DNA of 57,371 bases from Alphaproteobacteria bacterium. GTDB lineage: Bacteria; Pseudomonadota; Alphaproteobacteria; Geminicoccales; Geminicoccaceae. The stretch lies in the NCBI GenBank assembly GCA_027045875.1, contig JALUAG010000041.1:1-57371 (forward strand). The letters run 5' to 3'. How positions within the stretch are numbered: the first letter of the stretch is position 1; each line of letters opens with the position of its first letter. The position numbers were made by a program, and so were the translations under genes. This document shows positions 34,402-43,969 of this stretch, one piece after another. The notes beneath the pieces were generated by a model. It worked only from the letters and a program-made list of their open reading frames with translations. It had not been told where the DNA came from and ran no database searches.

Positions 34402-34947
34402 ATGTCCGGCACCGGCGAGCGGCTCGTCTGCGTGGCCGAGGTGGCCACCGCGCACGGCGTGCGCGGCGCCCTCAAGCTGCGCTGCTTCACCGAGCGGCCG
34501 GAGAGCGTCGCCGCCTACGGGCCGCTGCTCGACGCGCAGGGCCGCGAACTGCTGCGGCCGCGGGTGATCGGTCGCTGGCGGGGCGGCGTGGTGGTGGTCT
34601 CGGAGAACATCCGCGACCGCGACGCCGCCGAGGCGCTGCGCGGCCGCAAGCTATACGTGCCGCGGCGCGCCCTGCCGCCCGCCGGCGAGGAGGAGTACTA
34701 CCATGCCGATCTCCTCGGCCTCCGGGCGATCGGGACCGGCGGCGGGGAGCTGGGCGAGGTGCTGGCGGTGCACGAGTTCGGTGCCGGCACGCTGCTCGAG
34801 ATCGGCCACGACCGGCGCGATTCCGTCCTCGTCCCCTTCACCCGCGAGGCGGTGCCCGAGATCCACCTCGAACGCGGCTATCTCGTGGTGGAGCCGCCGC
34901 TGACGGTGGAGGCGGAAGGGCGCGAACGCGAGGAGGCGGTGCCGTGA
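34402..34947 (+). CDS. rimM: Ribosome maturation factor RimM
   Basis: A 181-residue factor for 30S head assembly that binds S19. The N-terminal beta-barrel shows [22 protein letters not shown]; the PRC-barrel domain begins [13 protein letters not shown] and includes [20 protein letters not shown]. The end is acidic. Its stop codon overlaps the GTG start of trmD (GTGA), so the two are translationally coupled, as in many bacteria. Confidence 0.94.
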   Translation: MSGTGERLVCVAEVATAHGVRGALKLRCFTERPESVAAYGPLLDAQGRELLRPRVIGRWRGGVVVVSENIRDRDAAEALRGRKLYVPRRALPPAGEEEYYHADLLGLRAIGTGGGELGEVLAVHEFGAGTLLEIGHDRRDSVLVPFTREAVPEIHLERGYLVVEPPLTVEAEGREREEAVP

Positions 34948-35639
34948 GCGCGCCCTGGACCGCCACCGTGCTCACCATCTTCCCGGAGATGTTTCCGGGG
35001 CCGCTCGGCTTCTCGCTCGCCGGCAAGGCCCTCGCGAACGGCGTCTGGAAGCTGGATGCGGTGGATCTCCGGGACTATGCCACCGACCGCCACCGCACCG
35101 TGGACGACGCCCCCTTCGGCGGCGGCGCCGGCATGGTCATGCGCCCCGACGTGATCGCCCGCGCGGTGGACGATCGCACCGCCCGCGGCGCGCCCGGACC
35201 GCGCGTCTATCTCACCCCGCGGGGCGAGCGGCTGACCCAGGCGCGGGTGCGGGAATGGGCGGAGGGGGCCGGTGTCCTCCTCCTTTGCGGCCGCTACGAG
35301 GGGGTGGATCAGCGGGTGATCGAGGCCCGCGACTTCCTCGAGGTCTCGATCGGCGATTTCGTGCTCTCGGGCGGCGAGCTCGCCGCCATGGCGGTGATCG
35401 ACGCCTGCGTGCGGCTGCTGCCCGGAGTGGTGGGCGACGCCGCCTCGCTCGAGGAGGAGAGCTTCAGCGGCGGGTTGCTCGAATACCCCCACTACACCCG
35501 GCCCCAGGTCTGGGAAGGCCGCCCCGTACCCGAGGTGCTGCTTTCCGGCCATCACGCCGAGATCCGGGCCTGGCGGCGGCGCCAGGCGCTGGAGATCACC
35601 CGGCGTCGGCGGCCGGATCTCTTGAATACCGTGTCCTGA
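34944..35639 (+). CDS. trmD: tRNA (guanine(37)-N1)-methyltransferase
   Basis: A 231-residue SPOUT methyltransferase making m1G37, which prevents frameshifting. Motifs: [37 protein letters not shown], and the trefoil-knot SAM site [15 protein letters not shown] plus [15 protein letters not shown]. The C-terminal helical domain ends [18 protein letters not shown]. Start is GTG at 34944 inside the rimM stop. rplS follows after 56 bp. Confidence 0.96.
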   Translation: MSAPWTATVLTIFPEMFPGPLGFSLAGKALANGVWKLDAVDLRDYATDRHRTVDDAPFGGGAGMVMRPDVIARAVDDRTARGAPGPRVYLTPRGERLTQARVREWAEGAGVLLLCGRYEGVDQRVIEARDFLEVSIGDFVLSGGELAAMAVIDACVRLLPGVVGDAASLEEESFSGGLLEYPHYTRPQVWEGRPVPEVLLSGHHAEIRAWRRRQALEITRRRRPDLLNTVS

Positions 35640-35695
35640 ACGTCCACAACACCGGTCGGGCGGGACGACCGGTCGAGCCTGCGGAGTGACGAGCC

Positions 35696-36115
35696 ATGCA
35701 CATCATCGAAGAACTCGAGAAGGACCAGATCGCGCAGCTGACGGCCGAGCGTCCGGTGCCCGACTTCCGCCCCGGCGACACCCTCCGGGTCAACGTGCGG
35801 GTGATCGAGGGCAACCGCGAGCGCATCCAGGCCTTCGAAGGGGTGTGCATCGCCCGCCGCAACCGCGGCATCAACTCCTCCTTCACCGTGCGCAAGATCT
35901 CCTACGGCGAGGGGGTGGAGCGGCTCTTCCCGCTCTACAGCCCGCGCATCGAGAGCATCGAGGTGGTGCGCCGCGGCCGTGTCCGTCGCGCCAAGCTCTA
36001 TTACCTGCGCAGCCGGCGCGGCAAGGCGGCACGGATCGCCGAGCGCCGCTACGAACCCACCAACAAGGCAAGCAAGGCCGAGGCCGCCGCGGGAGAGGCC
36101 GACGGCGAGGAATGA
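35696..36115 (+). CDS. rplS: 50S ribosomal protein L19
   Basis: A 139-residue L19 at the subunit interface. [40 protein letters not shown] and [20 protein letters not shown] are typical. About 20 residues at the C-terminus ([18 protein letters not shown]) form an Ala/Glu tail. leuC follows 31 bp later, separated by a perfect hairpin. Confidence 0.97.
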   Translation: MHIIEELEKDQIAQLTAERPVPDFRPGDTLRVNVRVIEGNRERIQAFEGVCIARRNRGINSSFTVRKISYGEGVERLFPLYSPRIESIEVVRRGRVRRAKLYYLRSRRGKAARIAERRYEPTNKASKAEAAAGEADGEE

Positions 36116-36116
36116 G

Positions 36117-36132
36117 CCGGCCGCACGGCCGG
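36117..36132 (+). terminator. GC hairpin between rplS and leuC
   Basis: CCGGCCG (36117-36123) and CGGCCGG (36126-36132) form a perfect palindrome with a two-base centre right after the rplS stop. Without a T-tract it may act as an RNA end-stabiliser or partial terminator separating ribosomal and leucine genes. Confidence 0.4.
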
Positions 36133-36146
36133 GGGAGAGGAGCGTC

Positions 36147-37553
36147 ATGTCCGGGCCGAGGACCCTGTTCGAGAAGATCTGGGACAGCCATGTCATCGAG
36201 GAGCAGGAGGACGGCACCTGCCTGCTCTACATCGACCGCCACCTCGTCCACGAGGTGACGAGCCCGCAGGCCTTCGAGGGGCTGCGCCAGAGCGGCCGCA
36301 GGGTCCGCCGTCCGGATGCCACCCTCGCCGTGCCCGACCACAACCTGCCGACCACCGACCGCTCGAAGGGCATCGCCGACGAGACCTCGCGCATCCAGGT
36401 GGAAACCCTGCAGAAGAACTGCGCGGAGTTCGGCATCCCGCTGTTCGATGCCCTGGATATCCGCCAGGGCATCGTCCACGTGATCGGCCCCGAACAGGGC
36501 TTCACCCTGCCCGGCACCACCATCGTCTGCGGCGACAGCCACACCAGCACCCACGGCGCCTTCGGGGCCCTGGCCTTCGGCATCGGCACCTCCGAGGTGG
36601 AGCATGTGCTGGCCACCCAGACGCTTCTCCAGAAGCGCCCCAAGACGATGCGCATCCGGGTCGAGGGCGAACTGCCCCTCGGCGTGACCGCCAAGGACGT
36701 GATCCTCGCCATCATCGGCAAGATCGGCACCGCCGGCGGCACCGGCCACGTGATCGAATATGCGGGCGAGGTGGTCCGCGGCCTGTCGATGGAAGGGCGG
36801 ATGACGGTCTGCAACATGTCCATCGAGGCCGGTGCCCGGGCCGGGCTGGTGGCCCCCGACGACAAGACCTACGCCTATCTCGCCGGCCGGCCGATGGCGC
36901 CCAAGGGCGCGCTCTGGGAGCAGGCAGTGGCCTACTGGCGCACCCTGCCCTCCGACGAGGGCGCCCGCTACGACCGGGAGGTCGTGCTCGACGCGTCGGA
37001 GATCGAGCCACTGGTGACCTGGGGCACTTCCCCCCAGGACGTGGCGCCGATCTCGGGGCGGGTCCCCGATCCCGCCGCCGAAACCGACCCCCAGCGCCGG
37101 GCCGCCATGGAGCGGGCGCTGGCCTACATGGGCCTCGAGCCCGGCACGCCGATCGCCGAGATCCGCATCGACACCGTGTTCATCGGCTCCTGCACCAACG
37201 GGCGCATCGAGGATCTGCGCGCGGTGGCGAAGATCGTCGAGGGGCGACGGGTCGCCCCCCATGTGCGCGCCCTCGTGGTGCCCGGCTCCGGCCTCGTCAA
37301 GCATCAGGCGGAGGAGGAGGGTATCGATCGCATCCTCCTCGATGCCGGCTTCGAATGGCGGGAGCCCGGCTGTTCCATGTGCCTCGCCATGAACCCCGAC
37401 AAGCTGTCGCCCGGCGAGCGCTGCGCCTCCACCAGCAACCGCAATTTCGAGGGGCGGCAGGGCAAGGGAGGCCGCACCCATCTCGTGAGCCCGGCGATGG
37501 CCGCCGCCGCCGCCATCGAAGGGCGTTTCACCGACGTCCGCGAGTTCCTCTGA
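36147..37553 (+). CDS. leuC: 3-isopropylmalate dehydratase large subunit
   Basis: A 468-residue aconitase-family subunit holding the 4Fe-4S cluster for isomerising isopropylmalate in leucine synthesis. Cluster cysteines are in [14 protein letters not shown] and [11 protein letters not shown]. Other marks: [43 protein letters not shown], and [28 protein letters not shown] lies before the ATG at 36147. leuD begins 12 bp after the stop. Confidence 0.97.
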   Translation: MSGPRTLFEKIWDSHVIEEQEDGTCLLYIDRHLVHEVTSPQAFEGLRQSGRRVRRPDATLAVPDHNLPTTDRSKGIADETSRIQVETLQKNCAEFGIPLFDALDIRQGIVHVIGPEQGFTLPGTTIVCGDSHTSTHGAFGALAFGIGTSEVEHVLATQTLLQKRPKTMRIRVEGELPLGVTAKDVILAIIGKIGTAGGTGHVIEYAGEVVRGLSMEGRMTVCNMSIEAGARAGLVAPDDKTYAYLAGRPMAPKGALWEQAVAYWRTLPSDEGARYDREVVLDASEIEPLVTWGTSPQDVAPISGRVPDPAAETDPQRRAAMERALAYMGLEPGTPIAEIRIDTVFIGSCTNGRIEDLRAVAKIVEGRRVAPHVRALVVPGSGLVKHQAEEEGIDRILLDAGFEWREPGCSMCLAMNPDKLSPGERCASTSNRNFEGRQGKGGRTHLVSPAMAAAAAIEGRFTDVREFL

Positions 37554-37565
37554 GGGAGGCCCGCC

Positions 37566-38189
37566 GTGCAACCGTTCCGAAGGCTCGAGGGCATCGCCGC
37601 GCCGCTGCCGATGGTCAATGTCGACACCGACAAGATCATCCCCGCCCACTGGCTCAAGACCATCAAGCGCACCGGCCTCGGGGTGGGGCTGTTCGAGACC
37701 CTGCGCTACCGCGAGGACGGCAGCGAGAACCCCGATTTCGTCCTCAATCGCGAGCCCTGGCGTCGCGCCCGGATCCTGATCGCGGGCGAGAATTTCGGCT
37801 GCGGCAGCTCGCGTGAGCACGCCCCCTGGGCGCTCCTGGATTTCGGCATCCGCTGCGTGATCGCGCCTTCCTTCGCCGACATCTTCTTCAACAACTGCTT
37901 CAAGAACGGGATCCTGCCCATCGTGCTCCCGAGGGAGACCGTCGATGCGCTGATGGCGGAGGCGGAAACCAGCCCGGAGCCCGTCTTCACCATCGACCTC
38001 GAACGGCAGCTCATTCTCCGGCCGAGCGGCAACGCGCCGGTGCGGTTCGAGGTGGATCCCTTCAAGCGCCACTGCCTGCTCGAAGGCCTCGACGACATCG
38101 GGCTCACGCTGAAAAAGGCGCACGAGATCGAGGCCTACGAGGAGGCGCTGCGACGGGAGAAGCCCTGGCTCTTCCGGCCGGCGGCGTGA
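37566..38189 (+). CDS. leuD: 3-isopropylmalate dehydratase small subunit
   Basis: A 207-residue swivel-domain subunit partnering LeuC. Typical: [64 protein letters not shown] (split over a conserved stretch). The start is GTG at 37566, preceded by GGGAGG. leuB begins 39 bp downstream. Length is normal for the family. Confidence 0.96.
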   Translation: MQPFRRLEGIAAPLPMVNVDTDKIIPAHWLKTIKRTGLGVGLFETLRYREDGSENPDFVLNREPWRRARILIAGENFGCGSSREHAPWALLDFGIRCVIAPSFADIFFNNCFKNGILPIVLPRETVDALMAEAETSPEPVFTIDLERQLILRPSGNAPVRFEVDPFKRHCLLEGLDDIGLTLKKAHEIEAYEEALRREKPWLFRPAA

Positions 38190-38228
38190 GCGCGGCGCTC
38201 GATCCGAGAACAGGGGAAGGAACGCGCG

Positions 38229-39338
38229 ATGGCCCAGGCGGGCACCATTCTCTTTCTGCCGGGTGACGGCATCGGCCCGGAGATCATGGAGCAGGTCAAG
38301 CGGGTGATCGGCTGGCTGGCCGCCCGCGGGATCGAGATCGCGGTCGAGGAGGATCTCGTGGGCGGCGCCGCCTACGACCGCCACGGTACCCCCCTCACCG
38401 AGGAGACCCTCGACAAGGCCCGGCGCATCGGCACCGTGATGTTCGGGGCCGTGGGCGGCCCGCAGTACGACGATCTTCCCTTCGAGAAGAAGCCCGAGCG
38501 CGGGCTGCTGCGTCTCCGCAAGGAGCTCGGCCTCTTCGCCAACCTGCGCCCGGCGATCGTCTTTCCGGCCCTGGCCGACGCCTCGAGCCTCAAGCGGGAG
38601 CTCGTGGAGGGGCTCGACATCCTGATCCTGCGCGAGCTCACGGGAGGGGTCTATTTCGGCGAGCCGCGGGGCATCGAGGAGCTGCCCGACGGCGAGAAGC
38701 GGGCGGTGGACACGCAGGTCTACACGAGCCCCGAGATCCGCCGCATCGCCCGGGTCGCCTTCGAGCTGGCGCGCCAGCGCCGGGGCCGCGTGACCTCGGT
38801 CGAGAAGGCCAACGTCATGTACACCGGCGTCCTCTGGCGGGAGGTGGTACAGGAGGTGCACGACGCCGAGTTCCCCGATGTCGCCCTCGGCCACATGTAC
38901 GCCGACAACTGCGCCATGCAGCTCGTACGCCAGCCGAAGCAGTTCGACGTCATCGTCACCGACAATCTGTTCGGCGATCTCCTCTCCGATGCTGCCGCCA
39001 TGCTCACCGGATCCTTGGGCATGCTGCCCTCGGCCTCCCTCGGCGCGCCCGCTGCCGACGGCAGGCGCAAGGCGCTCTACGAGCCGGTGCACGGCAGCGC
39101 GCCCGACATCGCCGGTCAGGACAAGGCCAACCCCCTCGCCTGCATCCTGAGCTTCGCCATGCTGCTGCGCTACTCGCTCGATCTCGGGGCCGAGGCGGAC
39201 CGTCTCGAGCGGGCGGTGGCCGCCGTACTCGAGAAGGGCTACCGGACGCCCGACATCGCCCAGCCGGGCACCACCCTCGTGGGCACGAGCGGGATGGGCG
39301 ATCGGCTGCTCGCCGAGCTCGACGCCTCGGTCGCCTGA
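38229..39338 (+). CDS. leuB: 3-isopropylmalate dehydrogenase
   Basis: A 369-residue NAD-dependent oxidative decarboxylase giving 4-methyl-2-oxopentanoate. Visible: [19 protein letters not shown] at the N-terminus, [31 protein letters not shown], the metal/substrate site [21 protein letters not shown], and the cofactor loop [17 protein letters not shown]. It completes the leuCDB set with leuC and leuD; asd follows after 41 bp. Confidence 0.97.
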   Translation: MAQAGTILFLPGDGIGPEIMEQVKRVIGWLAARGIEIAVEEDLVGGAAYDRHGTPLTEETLDKARRIGTVMFGAVGGPQYDDLPFEKKPERGLLRLRKELGLFANLRPAIVFPALADASSLKRELVEGLDILILRELTGGVYFGEPRGIEELPDGEKRAVDTQVYTSPEIRRIARVAFELARQRRGRVTSVEKANVMYTGVLWREVVQEVHDAEFPDVALGHMYADNCAMQLVRQPKQFDVIVTDNLFGDLLSDAAAMLTGSLGMLPSASLGAPAADGRRKALYEPVHGSAPDIAGQDKANPLACILSFAMLLRYSLDLGAEADRLERAVAAVLEKGYRTPDIAQPGTTLVGTSGMGDRLLAELDASVA

Positions 39339-39379
39339 TCCCCGGACGCGGCCCCTCGCATCGTGGAAGGACGGAGCCC

Positions 39380-40396
39380 ATGAGCTACAATGTCGCGGTG
39401 GTCGGCGCCACCGGCGCGGTCGGCAGCGAGATGCTGCAGATCCTCTACGAGACCGGGTTTCCCGTCGACGAGGTCCATGCCGTGGCCTCCGGGCGCTCGG
39501 TGGGCAGGGAGGTGGCCTTCGGCGACGAGGTGCGCCTCACGGTGCAGGACCTCGACGGTTTCGATTTCGAGGACATCCACATCGCCCTCTTCTCGGCCGG
39601 CGGCGAGATCTCGGCGAAATACGCGCCGCGGGCGGCGGCGGCCGGCTGCGTCGTGATCGACAACAGCTCCCATTTCCGCATGGAGCCCGACGTCCCTCTC
39701 GTGGTGCCCGAGGTGAACCCCGAGGCGCTCGAGGGCTTCCGCGCCCGCAACATCATCGCCAACCCCAACTGTTCCACCATCCAGATGGTGATGGCGCTGA
39801 AGCCCCTGCACGACCTCGCCCGCGTCCGCCGCGTGGTGGTGGCCACCTATCAGTCGGTGAGCGGGGCCGGCCAGCGGGCGATGGACGAGCTGTTCGACCA
39901 GACCAAGGGCATCTACATGAACGAGAAGCCGCAGCCCGAGGTCTTCCCGAAGCAGATCGCCTTCAACGTCATCCCCCAGATCGACCGCTTCCTCGAGGAC
40001 GGCGCCACCCGCGAGGAATGGAAGATGCGGGTGGAGACCAGGAAGATCCTGGACGAGGGGATCGAGGTGGTGGCGAGCTGCGTGCGGGTGCCGGTGTTCG
40101 TCGGCCATGCCGAGGCCGTCCATGTCGAGTTCGAGGAACCGATCACGGTCGAGCAGGCACGTGAGGCCCTGGCGGAGTTCGACGGCGTGCTGCTGGTCGA
40201 CCGCCCGGAGGCGGGCGAGTACGTGACACCGGTGGAATGCGTGGGCGAGTATGCGGTGTTCGTTTCGCGGCTGCGGGAGGATCCGACCGTGCCGCACGGT
40301 CTCGCCATGTGGGTGGTGGCCGACAATCTGCGGAAGGGGGCGGCCCTCAACGCGGTGCAGATCGCCCAGACCCTGGTGGAAGAGGGCTATCTCTGA
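39380..40396 (+). CDS. asd: Aspartate-semialdehyde dehydrogenase
   Basis: A 338-residue NADPH-dependent enzyme making aspartate semialdehyde for lysine/DAP, threonine and methionine. VAVVGATGAVGSEMLQIL binds the cofactor; the catalytic cysteine is in NPNCSTIQMVMALKPL; the substrate histidine lies in CVRVPVFVGHAEAVHVEF. NNSSHFRMEPDVPLVVPEVN is also conserved. End of the leuCDB-asd run; the next gene is convergent, 18 bp away. Confidence 0.97.
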   Translation: MSYNVAVVGATGAVGSEMLQILYETGFPVDEVHAVASGRSVGREVAFGDEVRLTVQDLDGFDFEDIHIALFSAGGEISAKYAPRAAAAGCVVIDNSSHFRMEPDVPLVVPEVNPEALEGFRARNIIANPNCSTIQMVMALKPLHDLARVRRVVVATYQSVSGAGQRAMDELFDQTKGIYMNEKPQPEVFPKQIAFNVIPQIDRFLEDGATREEWKMRVETRKILDEGIEVVASCVRVPVFVGHAEAVHVEFEEPITVEQAREALAEFDGVLLVDRPEAGEYVTPVECVGEYAVFVSRLREDPTVPHGLAMWVVADNLRKGAALNAVQIAQTLVEEGYL

Positions 40397-40414
40397 CGGC
40401 GATCCCGCCGGAGA

Positions 40415-40591
40415 TCAGCTCCGCCGGCTCTCCTCGCGGCGCTCGAACTCCGTCTGCCAGAGATCGACGAGGGCCATCAGCACCGCCGCGCCAATGATGA
40501 TCGCGAGCGGCAACTCCCAGACCTTGAAGGTCAGGAAGCCCACGTAGATCACCATGATGAGGGTGGCGAGCACGCCAGCGATCCGTCCCAT
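40415..40591 (-). CDS. 58-residue hypothetical membrane protein
   Basis: A short protein with two adjacent hydrophobic segments (VLATLIMVIYVGFLTF and LPLAIIIGAAVLMALVDLW) and a charged C-terminus (EFERREESRR), so probably a small inner-membrane hairpin. GAGGAG precedes the ATG with proper spacing, and the gene begins 2 bp after the amidase stop, making it the last cistron of the TRAP-amidase operon. Codon use is like its neighbours. It does not match DctQ or any known small subunit I recognise; it may be an accessory membrane factor. Confidence 0.75.
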   Translation of the reverse strand: MGRIAGVLATLIMVIYVGFLTFKVWELPLAIIIGAAVLMALVDLWQTEFERREESRRS

Positions 40592-40593
40592 GA

Positions 40594-41937
40594 TCAGGAA
40601 ATCTCCTCTCGGCTGAGACGACGTTCGAGCCAGGCCGCGGTCCTGAGCAGCCGGGCATCGTCCTCGTAGGCGCCAACGAGCTGTACACCCACCGGCAGGC
40701 CGTTCGGTCCCTCGAGGAGGGGGAGCGTCACCGCCGGCAGACCGGCGAAGGTCCAGGGCGTACAGCAGATCGGGTCGCCGGTGGTCTCCGGCCCCGGCGC
40801 CTCGCCCAGGGCAGCGGGGGTGACGAGGGCGTCGAAATCCGCGAACAGCCCATCCAGGATCAGACGGCAGCGCTCGCGGATGTGCCGCGCCTCGTGATAG
40901 CGTCGCACCGTGACCCCCTGCCCTTCCTCGATCAGACCCCGCAGGTGCGCGCTGAGACCGTCCGGTCCGGCGTCGTACTCGCGGCGGTAGTGCCAGGAGA
41001 GATCCCCGGTCCACAGCGTGCGGTGGGCCTCCACCGCCCGCTCGAAGGGAGCGGGCAGCTCCACCGCCACCAGATCCTCGCCGAGCGCCTCGGCGAGCTC
41101 GCCGAAGCCCTCGCGCACGCATTCCTCGGCCCGCTCCCAGCCCGGACCGGCGACGAAGGCGAGCCTGGGCCGGAGCGGCGGCTCGCCGGCGGCGATCTCG
41201 GGCAGGCGCAGGGCCGCCCGCGGCCGGGTCGCGGGATCTCCCCGGTCGTCCCCCACCAGCACCTCGGCGAAGAAGGCGAGATCATTGATCGAGCGGGCGA
41301 ACACGCCGACATGATCGAGAAGCTCCGACTGCATGAGGCAGCCGCTGCGGGGGATCAGCCCGTGGCTCGGCTTGAAGCCGTAGATGCCGCAGAAGGAGGC
41401 GGGACGGATCACCGAGCCCGCCGTCTGCGTCCCCACCGCCAGCGGCACCATGCGATCGGCCACCGCCGCCGCCGAGCCCTGGGAGGAGCCGCCGGGCGTG
41501 CGCGAGAGATCCAGCGGATTGCGGGTCGGGCCCGGGGTCATGCAGGCCATTTCGGTGGTCACCGTCTTGCCCATCAGGATGGCACCCGCCGCCCGCAGGC
41601 GCCGCGCCACCCAGGAATCGGCGGTCGGACGCCTGCCGACGTGCAGGGGCGTGCCGTACTCGGTGGGCATGTCCTCGGTGTCGAAGATGTCCTTGAGCCC
41701 CACCGGCAGACCGAACAGCGGCCCCTTGGGACGGCCGAGGCGACGCTCGAACTCCCGGGCCTCGAGCTGGCGGCGGACATGCTCCGGATCGTGGAACGCC
41801 CAGGCCCGCACCTCCGGCTCGCGCTCGGCGATGCGTGCCATGAAGGCCTCCACGCATTCGCCGAGCCCGACCCGACCCTCGGAGATCCAGGCGGCGAGCT
41901 GCCGCGCCGGGACCTCGCGCAGTTCGTCGGCCGCCAT
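40594..41937 (-). CDS. Amidase (amidase signature family)
   Basis: A 447-residue hydrolase of carboxylic amides with the Ser-cisSer-Lys triad: Lys in LPVGLKDIFDTED, cis-Ser in RTPGGSSQGSAAAVAD, and the nucleophile Ser in GTQTAGSVIRPASFCGIYG. Length and layout fit the AS family, which also includes GatA; the divergence from GatA and the TRAP context argue for a catabolic amidase. It begins 10 bp after the TRAP large permease, so the transported compound may carry an amide bond or yield one. No signal peptide, hence cytoplasmic. Confidence 0.87.
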   Translation of the reverse strand: MAADELREVPARQLAAWISEGRVGLGECVEAFMARIAEREPEVRAWAFHDPEHVRRQLEAREFERRLGRPKGPLFGLPVGLKDIFDTEDMPTEYGTPLHVGRRPTADSWVARRLRAAGAILMGKTVTTEMACMTPGPTRNPLDLSRTPGGSSQGSAAAVADRMVPLAVGTQTAGSVIRPASFCGIYGFKPSHGLIPRSGCLMQSELLDHVGVFARSINDLAFFAEVLVGDDRGDPATRPRAALRLPEIAAGEPPLRPRLAFVAGPGWERAEECVREGFGELAEALGEDLVAVELPAPFERAVEAHRTLWTGDLSWHYRREYDAGPDGLSAHLRGLIEEGQGVTVRRYHEARHIRERCRLILDGLFADFDALVTPAALGEAPGPETTGDPICCTPWTFAGLPAVTLPLLEGPNGLPVGVQLVGAYEDDARLLRTAAWLERRLSREEIS

Positions 41938-41947
41938 CCCCCCGTCC

Positions 41948-43270
41948 TCACCGACCGTAGATCAGCTCGGGCAGATAGAGGGCAATGCCCGGGAAGATGT
42001 AGAGCATGGCCATGGCGATGAAGACCATCGCGAGGAAGGGGAAGGACCCCCGGAAGATGTCCACCAGCTCCACGTTGGGTGGTGCCACCCCTTTGAGGTA
42101 GTAGGCGGACATGGCCATGGGCGGTGTCAGGAAGGAGGTCTGGAGGTTGAGCGCCACCAGGAGTCCGAAGATGATCGGATCGATGTCGAAGTGCTGCAGC
42201 AGTGGCAGGAAGATGGGCACGAAGATGATGATGATCTCGGTCCATTCCAGCGGCCAGCCGAGGATGAAGATGATCAGCTGGGCGAGCAGCAGGAAGGTCA
42301 CCGGCGAGAGATCCATCGACAGCACCCACTCCTCGATCAGCTTGTCGCCGCCGAGGTAGGAGAAGACGCTCGAGAAGGTCCAGGAGCCGATGAAGAGATA
42401 GATCACCATCGCCGAGGTGCGGGCGGTCAGGAACACCGCCTCGCGCAGCTTGTCCCAGTTGAGCGCCCGGTAGGCGGCGGCCAGCACGAGGGCGCCGAGG
42501 GCGCCCACCGCCGCCGCTTCCGACGGGGTGGCGAGACCGAACAGAATGGCCCCCAGCACCGACATGATCAGCACCATCAGCGGGAAGGCGGAGGTCAGCA
42601 GGCGCCCGAACACCACGAGCGGGCTGATGGCCATGTCCTCCGCCGAAATCCGAGGGGCCACCTTGGGATCGACGATCGCCCGGCCGATCACGTAGAGCAC
42701 GTAGAGTCCCGCCAGCACGAAGCCGGGGAACAGCGCCGCCGCGTAGAGCCGCACCACCGAGATGCTGGAGGTGGCGGCATAGACGATGAGCATGATCGAG
42801 GGCGGGATCAGGATGCCCAGCGTGCCGCCGGCGCAGATGACGCCGGAGCTCATGCGTTTGTCGTAGCCCGCCTTGAGCATCGGTGGCAGGGCGAGGAGCC
42901 CCATCAGGGTCACCACCGCGCCGACGATGCCGGTGGCGGTGGCGAAGAGGGCGCAGGTGATGAGCGCCGCCACCGCCATCGAGGCGGGGATGCGCCGGGC
43001 CGCGAGCTGGATGGAGAAGAACAGCCGTTCCAGGATGTCGGCACGCTCCACCACGTAGCCCATGAAGAGGAACAGCGGCACGGCCACCAGCACGTCGTTG
43101 GCCATGATGTCGTAGGTGTTCTGCACCAGCAGTGCGAACAGGCGGTCGCCCATGGCATAGTAGCCGACGAACACGCTCATGGCGACGAGGGTGAAGGCCA
43201 CCGGGAAGCCGAGCAGGATGACGCCGATGAAGCTCACCAGCATCAGGATGGCGACTTGGGGATCGGTCAT
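41948..43270 (-). CDS. TRAP transporter large permease subunit (DctM family)
   Basis: A 440-residue multi-helix carrier, second TRAP system of the window. Motifs: AVPLFLFMGYVVERADILER, TATGIVGAVVTLMGLLALPP, CAGGTLGILIPPSIMLIVYA, GLATPSEAAAVGA, LEWTEIIIIFVPIFLPLL and LNLQTSFLTPPMAMSAYYLK. The ATG overlaps the small-subunit stop as ATGA. The amidase gene follows within 10 bp. Confidence 0.93.
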   Translation of the reverse strand: MTDPQVAILMLVSFIGVILLGFPVAFTLVAMSVFVGYYAMGDRLFALLVQNTYDIMANDVLVAVPLFLFMGYVVERADILERLFFSIQLAARRIPASMAVAALITCALFATATGIVGAVVTLMGLLALPPMLKAGYDKRMSSGVICAGGTLGILIPPSIMLIVYAATSSISVVRLYAAALFPGFVLAGLYVLYVIGRAIVDPKVAPRISAEDMAISPLVVFGRLLTSAFPLMVLIMSVLGAILFGLATPSEAAAVGALGALVLAAAYRALNWDKLREAVFLTARTSAMVIYLFIGSWTFSSVFSYLGGDKLIEEWVLSMDLSPVTFLLLAQLIIFILGWPLEWTEIIIIFVPIFLPLLQHFDIDPIIFGLLVALNLQTSFLTPPMAMSAYYLKGVAPPNVELVDIFRGSFPFLAMVFIAMAMLYIFPGIALYLPELIYGR

Positions 43271-43887
43271 CTGGCGTCCTCCCGCGTCTCCGGGATAAAG
43301 CCTTCGGCGGCGAGCTTGGCCCGCGCCTCTTCGTCGTGCAGGATGGCGGTTTCCATTTCCTCGACATCGTGGGGGCGAGCCGGCCACTCGCCGGTACGCA
43401 GACAGGTGATGCAGCGGGCGATCTCGTAGATGCCCTGCAGGAAGAGCAACACGCCGGCGACCGGGATCAGGATCTTCATCGGATAGATGGGGATCGCGAT
43501 CGGGCTGAAGATGCTGGTTTCCTTGTAGCGGAAGGACTGGGAGGCGAAGGTGTAGCCGGCGTAGGCCAGAGCCGCCACGCCGGGCATGTAGAAGGTGATG
43601 AACAGGACGAGATCGAGCCCCGCCTGTACCCGCACCGGCCAGTAGCGGTAGATGAAGTCGCCGCGAACCATGCCGTTGCGCGACACGGTGTAGGGTCCGG
43701 CCATCAGGAACAGCGCCCCGTACATCATGTACATGATGTCGTAGGACCAGGTCGTGGGCGCCCCGAGGGCGTAGCGGACGAACACCTCGTAGCTCACGCC
43801 GAAGGTCAGGATGATGATGCACCAGGCGAAGGCCTTGCCGACCCAGGTGCTCAAGGTGTTGATGAAGAGCAGCACCGGATTGTCCAC
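43267..43887 (-). CDS. TRAP transporter small permease subunit (DctQ family)
   Basis: A 206-residue membrane protein with about four helices: WVGKAFAWCIIILTFGVSYE, IMYMMYGALFLMAGPYTV followed by the DctQ-typical VRGDFIYRYWPVRVQ, VLFITFYMPGVAALAYAGYT, and ILIPVAGVLLFLQGIYEIA. It is longer than usual, with a charged C-terminal tail (about residues 170-206). Start is GTG at 43887. It lies between the binding-protein gene (82 bp upstream) and DctM. Confidence 0.88.
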   Translation of the reverse strand: MDNPVLLFINTLSTWVGKAFAWCIIILTFGVSYEVFVRYALGAPTTWSYDIMYMMYGALFLMAGPYTVSRNGMVRGDFIYRYWPVRVQAGLDLVLFITFYMPGVAALAYAGYTFASQSFRYKETSIFSPIAIPIYPMKILIPVAGVLLFLQGIYEIARCITCLRTGEWPARPHDVEEMETAILHDEEARAKLAAEGFIPETREDAR

Positions 43888-43969
43888 ACCGCGTCTCCCA
43901 CCCGACGGCCTACGTGACGACGGGGCGACTGGCGCCGCCCCGTCGTGCGGATGCGATTCGCTGCCGACC